DNA of 64,000 nucleotides, taken from Chlorocebus sabaeus (lineage: Eukaryota > Chordata > Mammalia > Primates > Cercopithecidae). The stretch covers positions 73,401,481 to 73,465,480 of the forward strand of contig NC_132916.1 of NCBI RefSeq assembly GCF_047675955.1, given 5' to 3'. Under the pieces are notes generated by a model. That model made no database searches, was not told the DNA's origin, and saw only the letters and a program-made list of their open reading frames with translations. A program made the position numbers and the translations under genes. Positions 38,436 through 50,799 of this stretch are shown here, piece by piece (position 1 is the first letter of the stretch; each line of letters starts with the position of its first letter).

Positions 38436-40045
38436 ACAGAACACAGAGCGGTTTCTCAGAAAGCTTCTTTCCAGTTTTGAAGGGAAGATATTTCCTTTGT
38501 CACCATAGCCCTTTAAGGGCTTCCAATTATCCCTTTGCCAATTCCACAAGAACAGCCTTAGCGAAAGGCTTCTTGAAGGGAAAGATGTAACTCTGCGAGA
38601 TGAATTAACAGAACACAGAGCAGTTTCTCAGAAAGCTTCTTTCCAGTTTTGAACGGAAGATATTTCCTTTTTCACCATAGCCCTCTATGGGCTTCCAAAT
38701 ATCCCTTTTCCAATTCCACGAGAACAGCCTTAGCGAAAGGCTTCTTGAAGGGAAAGATGTAACTCTGTGAGATGAATTAACAGAACACAGAGCAGTTTCT
38801 CAGAAAGCTTCTTTCCAGTTTGGAACGGAAGATATTTCCTTTTTCACCATAGCCGTCTGTGGGCTTCCAAATATCCCTTTTCCAATTCGACAAGAACAGC
38901 CTTAGCGAAAGGCTTCTTGAAGGGAAAGATGTAACTCTGTGAGATGAATTAACAGAACACAGAGCAGTTTCTCAGAAAGATTCTTTCCAGTTTTGAACGG
39001 AAGATATTTCCTTTTTCACCATAGCCCTCTCTGGGCTTCCAAATATCCCTTTGCCAATTCCACAAGAACAGCCTTAGCGAAAGGCTTCTTGAAGGGAAAG
39101 ATGTAACTCTGTGAGATGAATTAACAGAACACAGAGCAGTTTCTCAGAAAGCTTCTTTCCAGTTTTGAACGGAAGATATTTCCTTTTTCACCATAGCCCT
39201 CTTTGGGCTTCCAAATATCCCTTTGCCAAATCCACAAGAACAGCCTTAGCGAAAGGCTTCTTGAAGGGAAAGATGTAACTCTGTGAGATGAATTAACAGA
39301 ACACAGAGCATTTTCTCAGAAAGCTTCTTTCCAGTTTTGAACGGAAGATATTTCCTTTTTCACCATAGCCCTCTATGGGCTTCCAAATATCCCTCTGCCA
39401 ATTCCACAAGAACAGCCTTAGCGAAAGGCTTCTTGAAGGGAAAGATGTAACTCTGTGAGATGAATTAACAGAACACAGAGCAGTTTCTCAGAAAGCTTCT
39501 TTCCAGTTTTGAAAGGAATACATTTCCTTTTTCACCATAGCCCTCTATGGGCTTCCAAATATCACTTTTCCAATTCCACAAGAACAGCCTTAGCGAAAGG
39601 CTTCTTGAAGGGAAAGATGAAACTCTGTGAGTTGAATTAACAGAACACAGAGCAGTTTCTCAGAAAGCTTCTTTCCAGTTTTGAACGGAAGATATTTCCT
39701 TTTTCACCATAGCCCTCTATAGGCTTCCAAATATCCCTTTGCCAATTCCACAAGAACAGCCTTAGCGAAAATCTTCTTGAAGGGAAAGATGTAACTCTGT
39801 GAGATGAATTAACAGAACACAGAGCAGTTTCTCAGAAAGCTTCTTTCCAGTTTTGAACGGAAGATATTTCCTTTTTCACTGTAGCCCTCTATGGGCTTCC
39901 AAATATCCCTTTGCCAATTCCCCAAGAACAGCCTTAGCGAAAGGCTTCTTGAAGGGAAAGATGTAACTCTGTGAGTTGAATTAACAGAACACAGAGCAGT
40001 TTCTCAGAAAGCTTCTTTCCAGTTTTGAACGGAAGATATTTCCTT
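38340..40045 (-). repeat. 31-monomer duplication, copy 1
   Basis: GTATCTCTG (38415), CCCTTTAAGGG (38509), AAAGATTCTTTCC (38979), CTCTTTGGG with CCAAATCCAC, then the variant-rich module with TACAT at 39519, all recur at +5332 bp (31 x 172). It contains copy 3 of the five-copy module at about 39180-39990. The CCACGAGAAC change also recurs at 41469, 16 monomers on. Confidence 0.85.
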
Positions 40046-40259
40046 TTTCACCATAGCCCTCTAAGGGCTTCCAAATATCCCTTTGCCAATTCCACAAGAA
40101 CAGCCTTAGCGAAAGGCTTCTTGAAGGGAAAGATGTAACTCTGTGAGATGAATTAACAGAACACAGAGCAGTTTCTCAGAAAGCTTCTTTCCAGTTTTGA
40201 ACGGAAGATATTTCCTTTTTCACCATAGCCCTCTAAGGGCTTCCAAATATCCCTTTGCC

Positions 40260-41240
40260 AATTCAACAAGAACAGCCTTAGCGAAAGGCTTCTTGAAGGG
40301 AAAGATGTAACTCTGTGAGATGAATTAACAGAACACAGAGCAGTTTCTCAGAAAGCTTCCTTCCAGTTTTGAACGGAAGATATTTCCTTTTTCCCCATAG
40401 CCCTCTATGGGCTTCCAAATATCCCTTTGCCAATTCCACAAGAACAGCATTAGCGAAAGGCTTCTTGAAGGGAAAGATGTAACTCTGTGAGATGAATTAA
40501 CAGAACACAGAGCAGTTTTTCAGAAAGCTTCTTTCCAGTTTTGAACGGAAGATATTTCCTTTTTCACCAAAGCCCTCTAAGGGCTTCCAAATATCCCTTT
40601 TCCAATTCCACAAGAACAGACTTAGCGAAAGGCTTCTTGAAGGGAAAGATGTAACTCTGTGAGATGAATTAACAGAACACAGAGCAGTTTCTCAGAAAGC
40701 TTCTTTCCAGTTTTGAACGGAAGATATTTCCTTTTTCACCAAAGCCCTCTAAGGGCTTCCAAATATCCCTTTGCCAATTCCACAAGAACAGCCTTAGCGA
40801 AAGGCTTCTTGAAGGGAAAGATGTAACTCTGTGAGATGAATTAACAGAACACAGAGCAGTTTCTCAGAAAGCTTCTTTCCAGTTTTGAACGGAAGATATT
40901 TCCTTTTTCACCATAGGCCTCTATGGGCTTCCAAATATCCCTTTGCCAATTCCACAAGAACAGCCTTAGCGAAAGGCTTCTTGAAGGGAAAGTTGTAACT
41001 CTGTGAGACGAATTAACAGAACACAGAGCAGTTTCTCAGAAAGCTTCTTTCCAGTTTTGAACGGAAGATATTTCCTTTTTCACCATAGCCCTCTATGGGC
41101 TTCCAAATATCCCTTTGCCAATTCCACAAGAACAGCCTTAGCGAAAGGCTTCTTGAAGGGAAAGATGTAACTCTGTGAGATGAATTAACAGAACACAGAG
41201 CAGTTTCTCAGAAAGCTTCTTTCCAGTTTTGAACGGAAGA
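40260..41240 (-). repeat. Fifteen-monomer duplication (2580 bp), copy 1
   Basis: CAATTCAACAAG, AGCTTCCTTCC, CAGCATTAGCG, CACCAAAGCCC (40566), ACAGACTTAG, CATAGGCCTC (40912) and GAGACGAATT recur at +2580 bp (43146, 43492). A third copy lies 5160 bp further (48652). This copy is closest to the 35.3-36 kb unit. Confidence 0.8.
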
Positions 41241-41939
41241 TATTTCCTTTTTCACCGTAGCCCTCTATGGGCTTCCAAATATCCCTTTGCCAATTCCACA
41301 AGAACAGCCTTAGCGAAAGGCTTCTTGAAGGGAAAGATGTAACTCTGTGAGATGAATTAACAGAACACAGAGCAGTTTCTCAGAAAGCTTCTTTCCAGTT
41401 TTGAACGGAAGATATTTCCTTTTTCACCATAGCCCTCTATGGGCTTCCAAATATCCCTTTTCCAATTCCACGAGAACAGCCTTAGCGAAAGGCTTCTTGA
41501 AGGGAAAGATGTAACTCTGTGAGATGAATTAACAGAACACAGAGCAGTTTCTCAGAAAGCTTCTTTCCAGTTTGGAACGGAAGATATTTCCTTTTTCACC
41601 ATAGCCGTCTGTGGGCTTCCAAATATCCCTTTTCCAATTCCACAAGAACAGCCTTAGCGAAAGGCTTCTTGAAGGGAAAGATGTAACTCTGTGAGATGAA
41701 TTAACAGAACACAGAGCAGTTTCTCAGAAAGATTCTTTCCAGTTTTGAACGGAAGATATTTCCTTTTTCACCATAGCCCTCTCTGGGCTTCCAAATATCC
41801 CTTTGCCAATTCCACAAGAACAGCCTTAGCGAAAGGCTTCTTGAAGGGAAAGATGTAACTCTGTGAGATGAATTAACAGAACACAGAGCAGTTTCTCAGA
41901 AAGCTTCTTTCCAGTTTTGAACAGAAGATATTTCCTTTT

Positions 41940-44900
41940 TCACCATAGCCCTCTATGGGCTTCCAAATATCCCTTTGCCAATTCCACAAGAACAGCCTTA
42001 GCGACAGGCTTCTTGAAGGGAAAGATGTAACTCTGTGAGATGAATGCACAGAACACAGAGCAGTTTCTCAGAAAGCTTGTTTCCAGTTTTGAACGGAAGA
42101 TATTTCCTTTTTCACCATAGCCCTCTATGGGCTTCCAAATATCCCTTTGCCAATTCCCCAAGAACAGCCTTAGCGAAAGGCTTCTTGAAGGGAAAGATGT
42201 AATTCTGTGAGATGAATTAACAGAACACAGAGCAGTTTCTCAGAAAGCTTCTTTCCAGTTTTGAACGGAAGATATTTCCTTTTTCACCATAGCCCTCTAT
42301 GGGCTTCCAAATATTCCTTTGCCAATTCCACAAGAACAGCCTTAGCGAAAGGCTTCTTCAAGGGAAAGATGTAACTCTGTGAGATGAATTAACAGAACAC
42401 AGAGCAGTTTCTCAGAAAGCTTCTTTCCAGTTTTGAACGGAAGATATTTCCTTTTTCACCATAGCCCTCTATGGGCTTCCAAATATCCCTTTGCCAATTC
42501 CACAAGAACAGACTTAGCGAAAGGCTTCTTGAAGGGAAAGATGTAACTCTGTGAGAAGAATTAACAGAACACAGAGCAGTTTCTCAGAAAGCTTCTTTCC
42601 AGTTTTGAACGGAAGATATTTCCTTTTTCACCATAGCCCTCTAAGGGCTTCCAAATATCCCTTTGCCAATTCCACAAGAACAGCCTTAGCGAAAGGCTTC
42701 TTGAAGGGAAAGATGTAACTCTGTGAGATGAATTAACAGAACACAGAGCAGTTTCTCAGAAAGCTTCTTTCCAGTTTTGAACGGAAGATATTTCCTTTTT
42801 CACCATAGCCCTCTAAGGGCTTCCAAATATCCCTTTGCCAATTCAACAAGAACAGCCTTAGCGAAAGGCTTCTTGAAGGGAAAGATGTAACTCTGTGAGA
42901 TGAATTAACAGAACACAGAGCAGTTTCTCAGAAAGCTTCCTTCCAGTTTTGAACGGAAGATATTTCCTTTTTCACCATAGCCCTCTATGGGCTTCCAAAT
43001 ATCCCTTTGCCAATTCCACAAGAACAGCATTAGCGAAAGGCTTCTTGAAGGGAAAGATGTAACTCTGTGAGATGAATTAACAGAACACAGAGCAGTTTCT
43101 CAGAAAGCTTCTTTCCAGTTTTGAACGGAAGATATTTCCTTTTTCACCAAAGCCCTCTAAGGGCTTCCAAATATCCCTTTTCCAATTCCACAAGAACAGA
43201 CTTAGCGAAAGGCTTCTTGAAGGGAAAGATGTAACTCTGTGAGAAGAATTAACAGAACACAGAGCAGTTTCTCAGAAAGCTTCTTTCCAGTTTTGAACGG
43301 AAGATATTTCCTTTTTCACCATAGCCCTCTAAGGGCTTCCAAATATCCCTTTGCCAATTCCACAAGAACAGCCTTAGCGAAAGGCTTCTTGAAGGGAAAG
43401 ATGTAACTCTGTGAGATGAATTAACAGAACACAGAGCAGTTTCTCAGAAAGCTTCTTTCCAGTTTTGAACGGAAGATATTTCCTTTTTCACCATAGGCCT
43501 CTATGGGCTTCCAAATATCCCTTTGCCAATTCCACAAGAACAGCCTTAGCGAAAGGCTTCTTGAAGGGAAAGTTGTAACTCTGTGAGACGAATTAACAGA
43601 ACACAGAGCAGTTTCTCAGAAAGCTTCTTTCCAGTTTTGAACGGAAGATATTTCCTTTTTCACCATAGCCCTCTATGGGCTTCCAAATATCCCTTTGCCA
43701 ATTCCACAAGAACAGCCTTAGCGAAAGGCTTCTTGAAGGGAAAGATGTATCTCTGTGAGATGAATTAACAGAACACAGAGCGGTTTCTCAGAAAGCTTCT
43801 TTCCAGTTTTGAACGGAAGATATTTCCTTTGTCACCATAGCCCTTTAAGGGCTTCCAATTATCCCTTTGCCAATTCCACAAGAACAGCCTTAGCGAAAGG
43901 CTTCTTGAAGGGAAAGATGTAACTCTGTGAGATGAATTAACAGAACACAGAGCAGTTTCTCAGAAAGCTTCTTTCCAGTTTTGAACGGAAGATATTTCCT
44001 TTTTCACCATAGCCCTCTATGGGCTTCCAAATATCCCTTTTAGAATTCCACAAGAACAGCCTTAGCGAAAGGCTTCTTGAAGGGAAAGATGTAACTCTGT
44101 GAGATGAATTAACAGAACACAGAGCAGTTTCTCAGAAAGCTTCTTTCCATTTTGGAACGGAAGATATTTCCTTTTTCACCATAGCCCTCTATGGGCTTCC
44201 AAATATCCCTTTTCCAATTCCACAAGAACAGCCTTAGCGAAAGGCTTCTTGAAGGGAAAGATGTAACTCTGTGAGATGAATTAACAGAACACAGAGCAGT
44301 TTCTCAGAAAGATTCTTTCCAGTTTTGAACGGAAGATATTTCCTTTTTCACCATAGCCCTCTCTGGGCTTCCAAATATCCCTTTGCCAATTCCACAAGAA
44401 CAGCCTTAGCGAAAGGCTTCTTGAAGGGAAAGATGTAACTCTGTGAGATGAATTAACAGAACACAGAGCAGTTTCTCAGAAAGCTTCTTTCCAGTTTTGA
44501 ACGGAAGATATTTCCTTTTTCACCATAGCCCTCTTTGGGCTTCCAAATATCCCTTTGCCAAATCCACAAGAACAGCCTTAGCGAAAGGCTTCTTGAAGGG
44601 AAAGATGTAACTCTGTGAGATGAATTAACAGAACACAGAGCAGTTTCTCAGAAAGCTTCTTTCCAGTTTTGAACGGAAGATATTTCCTTTTTCACCATAG
44701 CCCTCTATGGGCTTCCAAATATCCCTCTGCCAATTCCACAAGAACAGCCTTAGCGAAAGGCTTCTTGAAGGGAAAGATGTAACTCTGTGAGATGAATTAA
44801 CAGAACACAGAGCAGTTTCTCAGAAAGCTTCTTTCCAGTTTTGAAAGGAATACATTTCCTTTTTCACCATAGCCCTCTATGGGCTTCCAAATAACCCTTT
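41940..44900 (-). repeat. 28/30-monomer duplication, copy 1
   Basis: The first part (GCGACAGG, GAATGCAC, GCTTGTTTCC, TAATTCTGTG, AATATTCC, CTTCTTCAAGGG) recurs at +4816 bp (28 x 172). From GAGAAGAATT (42553) onward the offset is 5160 bp (30 x 172). Two monomers were inserted in copy 2 near 47.3-47.6 kb, or lost here. It contains copy 2 of the 15-monomer repeat at about 42840-43820 and overlaps the 31-monomer repeat. Confidence 0.85.
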
Positions 44901-45377
44901 TCCAATTCCACAAGAACAGCCTTAGCGAAAGGCTTCTTGAAGGGAAAGATGAAACTCTGTGAGTTGAATTAACAGAACACAGAGCAGTTTCTCAGAAAGC
45001 TTCTTTCCAGTTTTGAACGGAAGATATTTCCTTTTTCACCATAGCCCTCTATAGGCTTCCAAATATCCCTTTGCCAATTCCACAAGAACAGCCTTAGCGA
45101 AAATCTTCTTGAAGGGAAAGATGTAACTCTGTGAGATGAATTAACAGAACACAGAGCAGTTTCTCAGAAAGCTTCTTTCCAGTTTTGAACGGAAGATATT
45201 TCCTTTTTCACTGTAGCCCTCTATGGGCTTCCAAATATCCCTTTGCCAATTCCCCAAGAACAGCCTTAGCGAAAGGCTTCTTGAAGGGAAAGATGTAACT
45301 CTGTGAGTTGAATTAACAGAACACAGAGCAGTTTCTCAGAAAGCTTCTTTCCAGTTTTGAACGGAAGATATTTCCTT
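43672..45377 (-). repeat. 31-monomer duplication, copy 2
   Basis: Partner of 38340-40045 at +5332 bp (GATTCTT at 44311, TACAT at 44851). It contains copy 4 of the variant-rich module. Private changes include CCCTTTTAGAATTCC near 44036, which creates an extra EcoRI site, and AATAACCCTTTTCC near 44892. Confidence 0.85.
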
Positions 45378-46155
45378 TTTCACCATAGCCCTCTATGGGC
45401 TTCCAAATATCCCTTTGCCAATTCCACAAGAACAGCCTTAGCGAAAGGCTTCTTGAAGGGAAAGATGTAACTCTGTGAGATGAATTAACAGAACACAGAG
45501 CAGTTTCTCAGAAAGCTTCTTTCCAGTTTTGAACGGAAGATATTTCCTTTTTCACCATAGCCCTCTAAGGGCTTCCAAATATCCCTTTGCCAATTCCACA
45601 AGAACAGCCTTAGCGAAAGGCTTCTTGAAGGGAAAGATGTAACTCTGTGAGATGAATTAACAGAACACAGAGCAGTTTCTCAGAAAGCTTCTTTCCAGTT
45701 TTGAACGGAAGATATTTCCTTTTTCACCATAGCCCTCTATGGGCTTCCAAATATCCCTTTGCCAATTCCCCAAGAACAGCCTTAGCGAAAGGCTTCTTGA
45801 AGTGAAAGTTGTAACTCTGTGAGATGAATTAACAGAACACAGAGCAGTTTCTCAGAAAGCTTCTTTCCAGTTTTGAACGGAAGATATTTCCTTTTTCACC
45901 ATAGCCCTCTATGGGCTTCCAAATATCCCTTTGCCAATTCCACAAGAACAGCCTTAGCGAAAGGCTTCTTGAAGGGAAAGTTGTAACTCTGTGAGATGAA
46001 TTAACAGAACACAGAGCAGTTTCTCAGAAAGCTTCTTTCCAGTTTTGAACGGAAGATATTTCCTTTTTCACCATAGCCCTCTATGGGCTTCCAAATATCC
46101 CTTTGCCAATTCCACAAGAACAGCCTTAGCGAAAGGCTTCTTGAAGGGAAAGATG

Positions 46156-47460
46156 TATCTCTGTGAGATGAATTAACAGAACACAGAGCGGTTTCTCAGA
46201 AAGCTTCTTTCCAGTTTTGAACGGAAGATATTTCCTTTGTCACCATAGCCCTCTAAGGGCTTCCAAATATCCCTTTGCCTATTCCACAAGAACAGCCTTA
46301 GCGAAAGGCTTCTTGAAGGGAAAGATGTAACTCTGTGAGATGAATTAACAGAACACAGAGCAGTTTCTCAGAAAGCTTCTTTCCAGTTTTAAACGGAAAA
46401 TATTTCCTTTTTCACCGTACCCCTCTAAGGGCATCCAAATATCCCTTTGCCAATTCCACAAGAACAGCCTTAGCGAAAGGCTTCTTGAAGGGAAAGATGT
46501 AACTCTGTGAGATGAATTAACAGAACACAGAGCAGTTTCTCAGAAAGCTTCTTTCCAGTTTTGAACGGAAGATATTTCCTTTTTCACCATAGCCCTCTAT
46601 GGGCTTCCAAATATCCCTTTGCCAATTCTACAAGAACAGCCTTAGCGAAAGGCTTCTTGAAGGGAAAGATGTAACTCTGTGAGATGAATTAACAGAACAC
46701 AGAGCAGTTTCTCAGAAAGCTTCTTTCCATTTTGGAACGGAAGATATTTCCTTTTTCACCATAGCCCTCTATGGGCTTCCAAATATCCCTTTGCCAATTC
46801 CACAAGAACAGCCTTAGCGACAGGCTTCTTGAAGGGAAAGATGTAACTCTGTGAGATGAATGCACAGAACACAGAGCAGTTTCTCAGAAAGCTTGTTTCC
46901 AGTTTTGAACGGAAGATATTTCCTTTTTCACCATAGCCCTCTATGGGCTTCCAAATATCCCTTTGCCAATTCCCCAAGAACAGCCTTAGCGAAAGGCTTC
47001 TTGAAGGGAAAGATGTAATTCTGTGAGATGAATTAACAGAACACAGAGCAGTTTCTCAGAAAGCTTCTTTCCAGTTTTGAACGGAAGATATTTCCTTTTT
47101 CACCATAGCCCTCTATGGGCTTCCAAATATTCCTTTGCCAATTCCACAAGAACAGCCTTAGCGAAAGGCTTCTTCAAGGGAAAGATGTAACTCTGTGAGA
47201 TGAATTAACAGAACACAGAGCAGTTTCTCAGAAAGCTTCTTTCCAGTTTTGAACGGAAGATATTTCCTTTTTCACCATAGCCCTCTATGGGCTTCCAAAT
47301 ATCCCTTTGCCAATTCCACAAGAACAGCCTTAGCGAAAGGCTTCCTGAAGGGAAAGATGTAACTCTGTGAGATGAATTAACAGAACACAGAGCAGTTTCT
47401 CAGAAAGCTTCCTTCCAGTTTTGAACGGAAGGTATTTCCTTTTTCCCCATAGCCCTCTAT
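46156..47460 (-). repeat. Eight-monomer HOR variant, early copy
   Basis: Starts with GTATCTCTG (46156) and GCGGTTTCTC, then TTTTAAACGGAAAATATT (46387), CACCGTACCCC, CCAATTCTACAAG (46621), CCATTTTGG, GCGACAGG, GAATGCAC, AATTCTGTG, AATATTCC, CTTCCTGAAGG and TTCCCCATAG. The same order recurs at +7396 bp (43 x 172) from 53552. It is the isolated forerunner of the HOR block at 50.8 kb. Confidence 0.8.
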
Positions 47461-50400
47461 GGGCTTCCAAATATCCCTTTGCCAATTCCACAAGAACAGC
47501 CTTAGCGAAAGGCTTCTTGAAGGGAAAGATATAACTCTGTGAGATGAATTAACAGAACACAGAGCAGTTTCTCAGAAAGCTTCTTTCCAGTTTTGAACGG
47601 AAGATATTTCCTTTTTCACCAAAGCCCTCTAAGGGCTTCCAAATATCCCTTTTCCAATTCCACAAGAACAGACTTAGCGAAAGGCTTCTTGAAGGGAAAG
47701 ATGTAACTCTGTGAGAAGAATTAACAGAACACAGAGCAGTTTCTCAGAAAGCTTCTTTCCAGTTTTGAACGGAAGATATTTCCTTTTTCACCATAGCCCT
47801 CTAAGGGCTTCCAAATATCCCTTTGCCAATTCCACAAGAACAGCCTTAGCGAAAGGCTTCTTGAAGGGAAAGATGTAACTCTGTGAGATGAATTAACAGA
47901 ACACAGAGCAGTTTCTCAGAAAGCTTCTTTCCAGTTTTGAACGGAAGATATTTCCTTTTTCACCATAGCCCTCTAAGGGCTTCCAAATATCCCTTTGCCA
48001 ATTCAACAAGAACAGCCTTAGCGAAAGGCTTCTTGAAGGGAAAGATGTAACTCTGTGAGATGAATTAACAGAACACAGAGCAGTTTCTCAGAAAGCTTCC
48101 TTCCAGTTTTGAACGGAAGATATTTCCTTTTTCACCATAGCCCTCTATGGGCTTCCAAATATCCCTTTGCCAATTCCACAAGAACAGCATTAGCGAAAGG
48201 CTTCTTGAAGGGAAAGATGTAACTCTGTGAGATGAATTAACAGAACACAGAGCAGTTTCTCAGAAAGCTTCTTTCCAGTTTTGAACGGAAGATATTTCCT
48301 TTTTCACCAAAGCCCTCTAAGGGCTTCCAAATATCCCTTTTCCAATTCCACAAGAACAGACTTAGCGAAAGGCTTCTTGAAGGGAAAGATGTAACTCTGT
48401 GAGAAGAATTAACAGAACACAGAGCAGTTTCTCAGAAAGCTTCTTTCCAGTTTTGAACGGAAGATATTTCCTTTTTCACCATACCCCTCTAAGGGCTTCC
48501 AAATATCCCTTTGCCAATTCCACAAGAACAGCCTTAGCGAAAGGCTTCTTGAAGGGAAAGATGTAACTCTGTGAGATGAATTAACAGAACACAGAGCAGT
48601 TTCTCAGAAAGCTTCTTTCCAGTTTTGAACGGAAGATATTTCCTTTTTCACCATAGGCCTCTATGGGCTTCCAAATATCCCTTTGCCAATTCCACAAGAA
48701 CAGCCTTAGCGAAAGGCTTCTTGAAGGGAAAGTTGTAACTCTGTGAGACGAATTAACAGAACACAGAGCAGTTTCTCAGAAAGCTTCTTTCCAGTTTTGA
48801 ACGGAAGATATTTCCTTTTTCACCATAGCCCTCTATGGGCTTCCAAATATCCCTTTGCCAATTCCAAAAGAACAGACTTAGCGAAAGGCTTCTTGAAGGG
48901 AAAGATGTATCTCTGTGAGATGAATTAACAGAACACAGAGCGGTTTCTCAGAAAGCTTCTTTCCAGTTTTGAACGGAAGATATTTCCTTTGTCACCATAG
49001 CCCTTTAAGGGCTTCCAATTATCCCTTTGCCAATTCCACAAGAACAGCCTTAGCGAAAGGCTTCTTGAAGGGAAAGATGTAACTCTGTGAGATGAATTAA
49101 CAGAACACAGAGCAGTTTCTCAGAAAGCTTCTTTCCAGTTGTGAACGGAAGATATTTCCTTTTTCACCATAGCCCTCTATGGGCTTCCAAATATCCCTTT
49201 TCCAATTCCACAAGAACAGCCTTAGCGAAAGGCTTCTTGAAGGGAAAGATGTAACTCTGTGAGATGAATTAACAGAACACAGAGCAGTTTCTCAGAAAGC
49301 TTCTTTCCAGTTTGGAACGGAAGATATTTCCTTTTTCACCATAGCCCTCTATGGGCTACCAAATATCCCTTTTCCAATTCCAGAAGAACAGCCTTAGCGA
49401 AAGGCTTCTTGAAGGGAAAGATGTAACTCTGTGAGATGAATTAACAGAACACAGAGCAGTTTCTCAGAAAGATTCTTTCCAGTTTTGAACGGAAGATATT
49501 TCCTTTTTCACCATAGCCCTCTCTGGGCTTCCAAATATCCCTTTGCCAATTCCACAAGAACAGCCTTAGCGAAAGGCTTCTTGAAGGGAAAGATGTAACT
49601 CTGTGAGATGAATTAACAGAACACAGAGCAGTTTCTCAGAAAGCTTCTTTCCAGTTTTGAACGGAAGATATTTCCTTTTTCACCATAGCCCTCTAAGGGC
49701 TTCCAAATATCCCTTTGCCAATTCAACAAGAACAGCCTTAGCGAAAGGCTTCTTGAAGGGAAAGATGTAACTCTGTGAGATGAATTAACAGAACACAGAG
49801 CAGTTTCTCAGAAAGATTCTTTCCAGTTTGGAACGGAAGATATTTCCTTTTTCACCATAGCCCTCTATGGGCTACCAAATATCCCTTTTCCAATTCCAGA
49901 AGAACAGCCTTAGCGAAAGGCTTCTTGAAGGGAAAGATGTAACTCTGTGAGATGAATTAACAGAACACAGAGCAGTTTCTCAGAAAGATTCTTTCCAGTT
50001 TTGAACGGAAGATATTTCCTTTTTCACCATAGCCCTCTCTGGGCTTCCAAATATCCCTTTGCCAATTCCACAAGAACAGCCTTAGCGAAAGGCTTCTTGA
50101 AGGGAAAGATGTAACTCTGTGAGATGAATTAACAGAACACAGAGCAGTTTCTCAGAAAGCTTCTTTCCAGTTTTGAACGGAAGATATTTCCTTTTTCACC
50201 ATAGCCCTCTTTGGGCTTCCAAATATCCCTTTGCCAAATCCACAAGAACAGCCTTAGCGAAAGGCTTCTTGAAGGGAAAGATGTAATTCTGTGAGATGAA
50301 TTAACAGAACACAGAGCAGTTTCTCAGAAAGCTTCTTTCCAGTTTTGAACGGAAGATATTTCCTTTTTCACCATAGCCCTCTATGGGCTTCCAAATATCC

Positions 50401-50560
50401 CTCTGCCAATTCCACAAGAACAGCCTTAGCGAAAGGCATCTTGAAGGGAAAGATGTAACTCTGTGAGATGAATTAACAGAACACAGAGCAGTTTCTCAGA
50501 AAGCTTCTTTCCAGTTTTGAAAGGAATACATTTCCTTTTTCACCATAGCCCTCTATGGGC
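46756..50560 (-). repeat. 28/30/33-monomer duplication, copy 2
   Basis: Partner of 41940-44900: GAATGCAC near 46858, GAGAAGAATT at 47713, CATAGGCC at 48652, GATTCTT at 49471. At about 49.66 kb three extra monomers enter, so the offset grows to 5676 bp (33 x 172) for the variant-rich module (TACAT at 50527). The module is cut off near 50560, where the array jumps to a CCCCAAGAAC / GAAGTGAAAGTTG monomer like that at 45770. Confidence 0.85.
49321..50030 (-). repeat. Three-monomer local duplication
   Basis: The rare string GGGCTACCAAATATC ... CCAGAAGAAC ... AAAGATTCTTTCC occurs at 49355-49480 and again 516 bp (3 x 172) later at 49871-49996. Another AAAGATTC at 49815 lies on a TTTGGAACGG monomer that looks like a junction between types. 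This expansion accounts for the 30- to 33-monomer shift of the enclosing duplication. Confidence 0.8.
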
Positions 50561-50799
50561 TTCCAAATATCCCTTTGCCAATTCCCCAAGAACAGCCTTA
50601 GCGAAAGGCTTCTTGAAGTGAAAGTTGTAACTCTGTGAGATGAATTAACAGAACACAGAGCAGTTTCTCAGAAAGCTTCTTTCCAGTTTTGAACGGAAGA
50701 TATTTCCTTTTTCACCATAGCCCTCTATGGGCTTCCAAATATCCCTTTGCCAATTCCACAAGAACAGCCTTAGCGAAAGGCTTCTTGAAGGGAAAGATG

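Noticed and set aside
43583..43768. 61-codon plus-strand frames here and at 48743-48928
   Set aside because: Both start at a GTG within the repeat and are open only because GAGATGA became GAGACGA and GTAAC became GTATC. They are copies of each other through the 30-monomer duplication.
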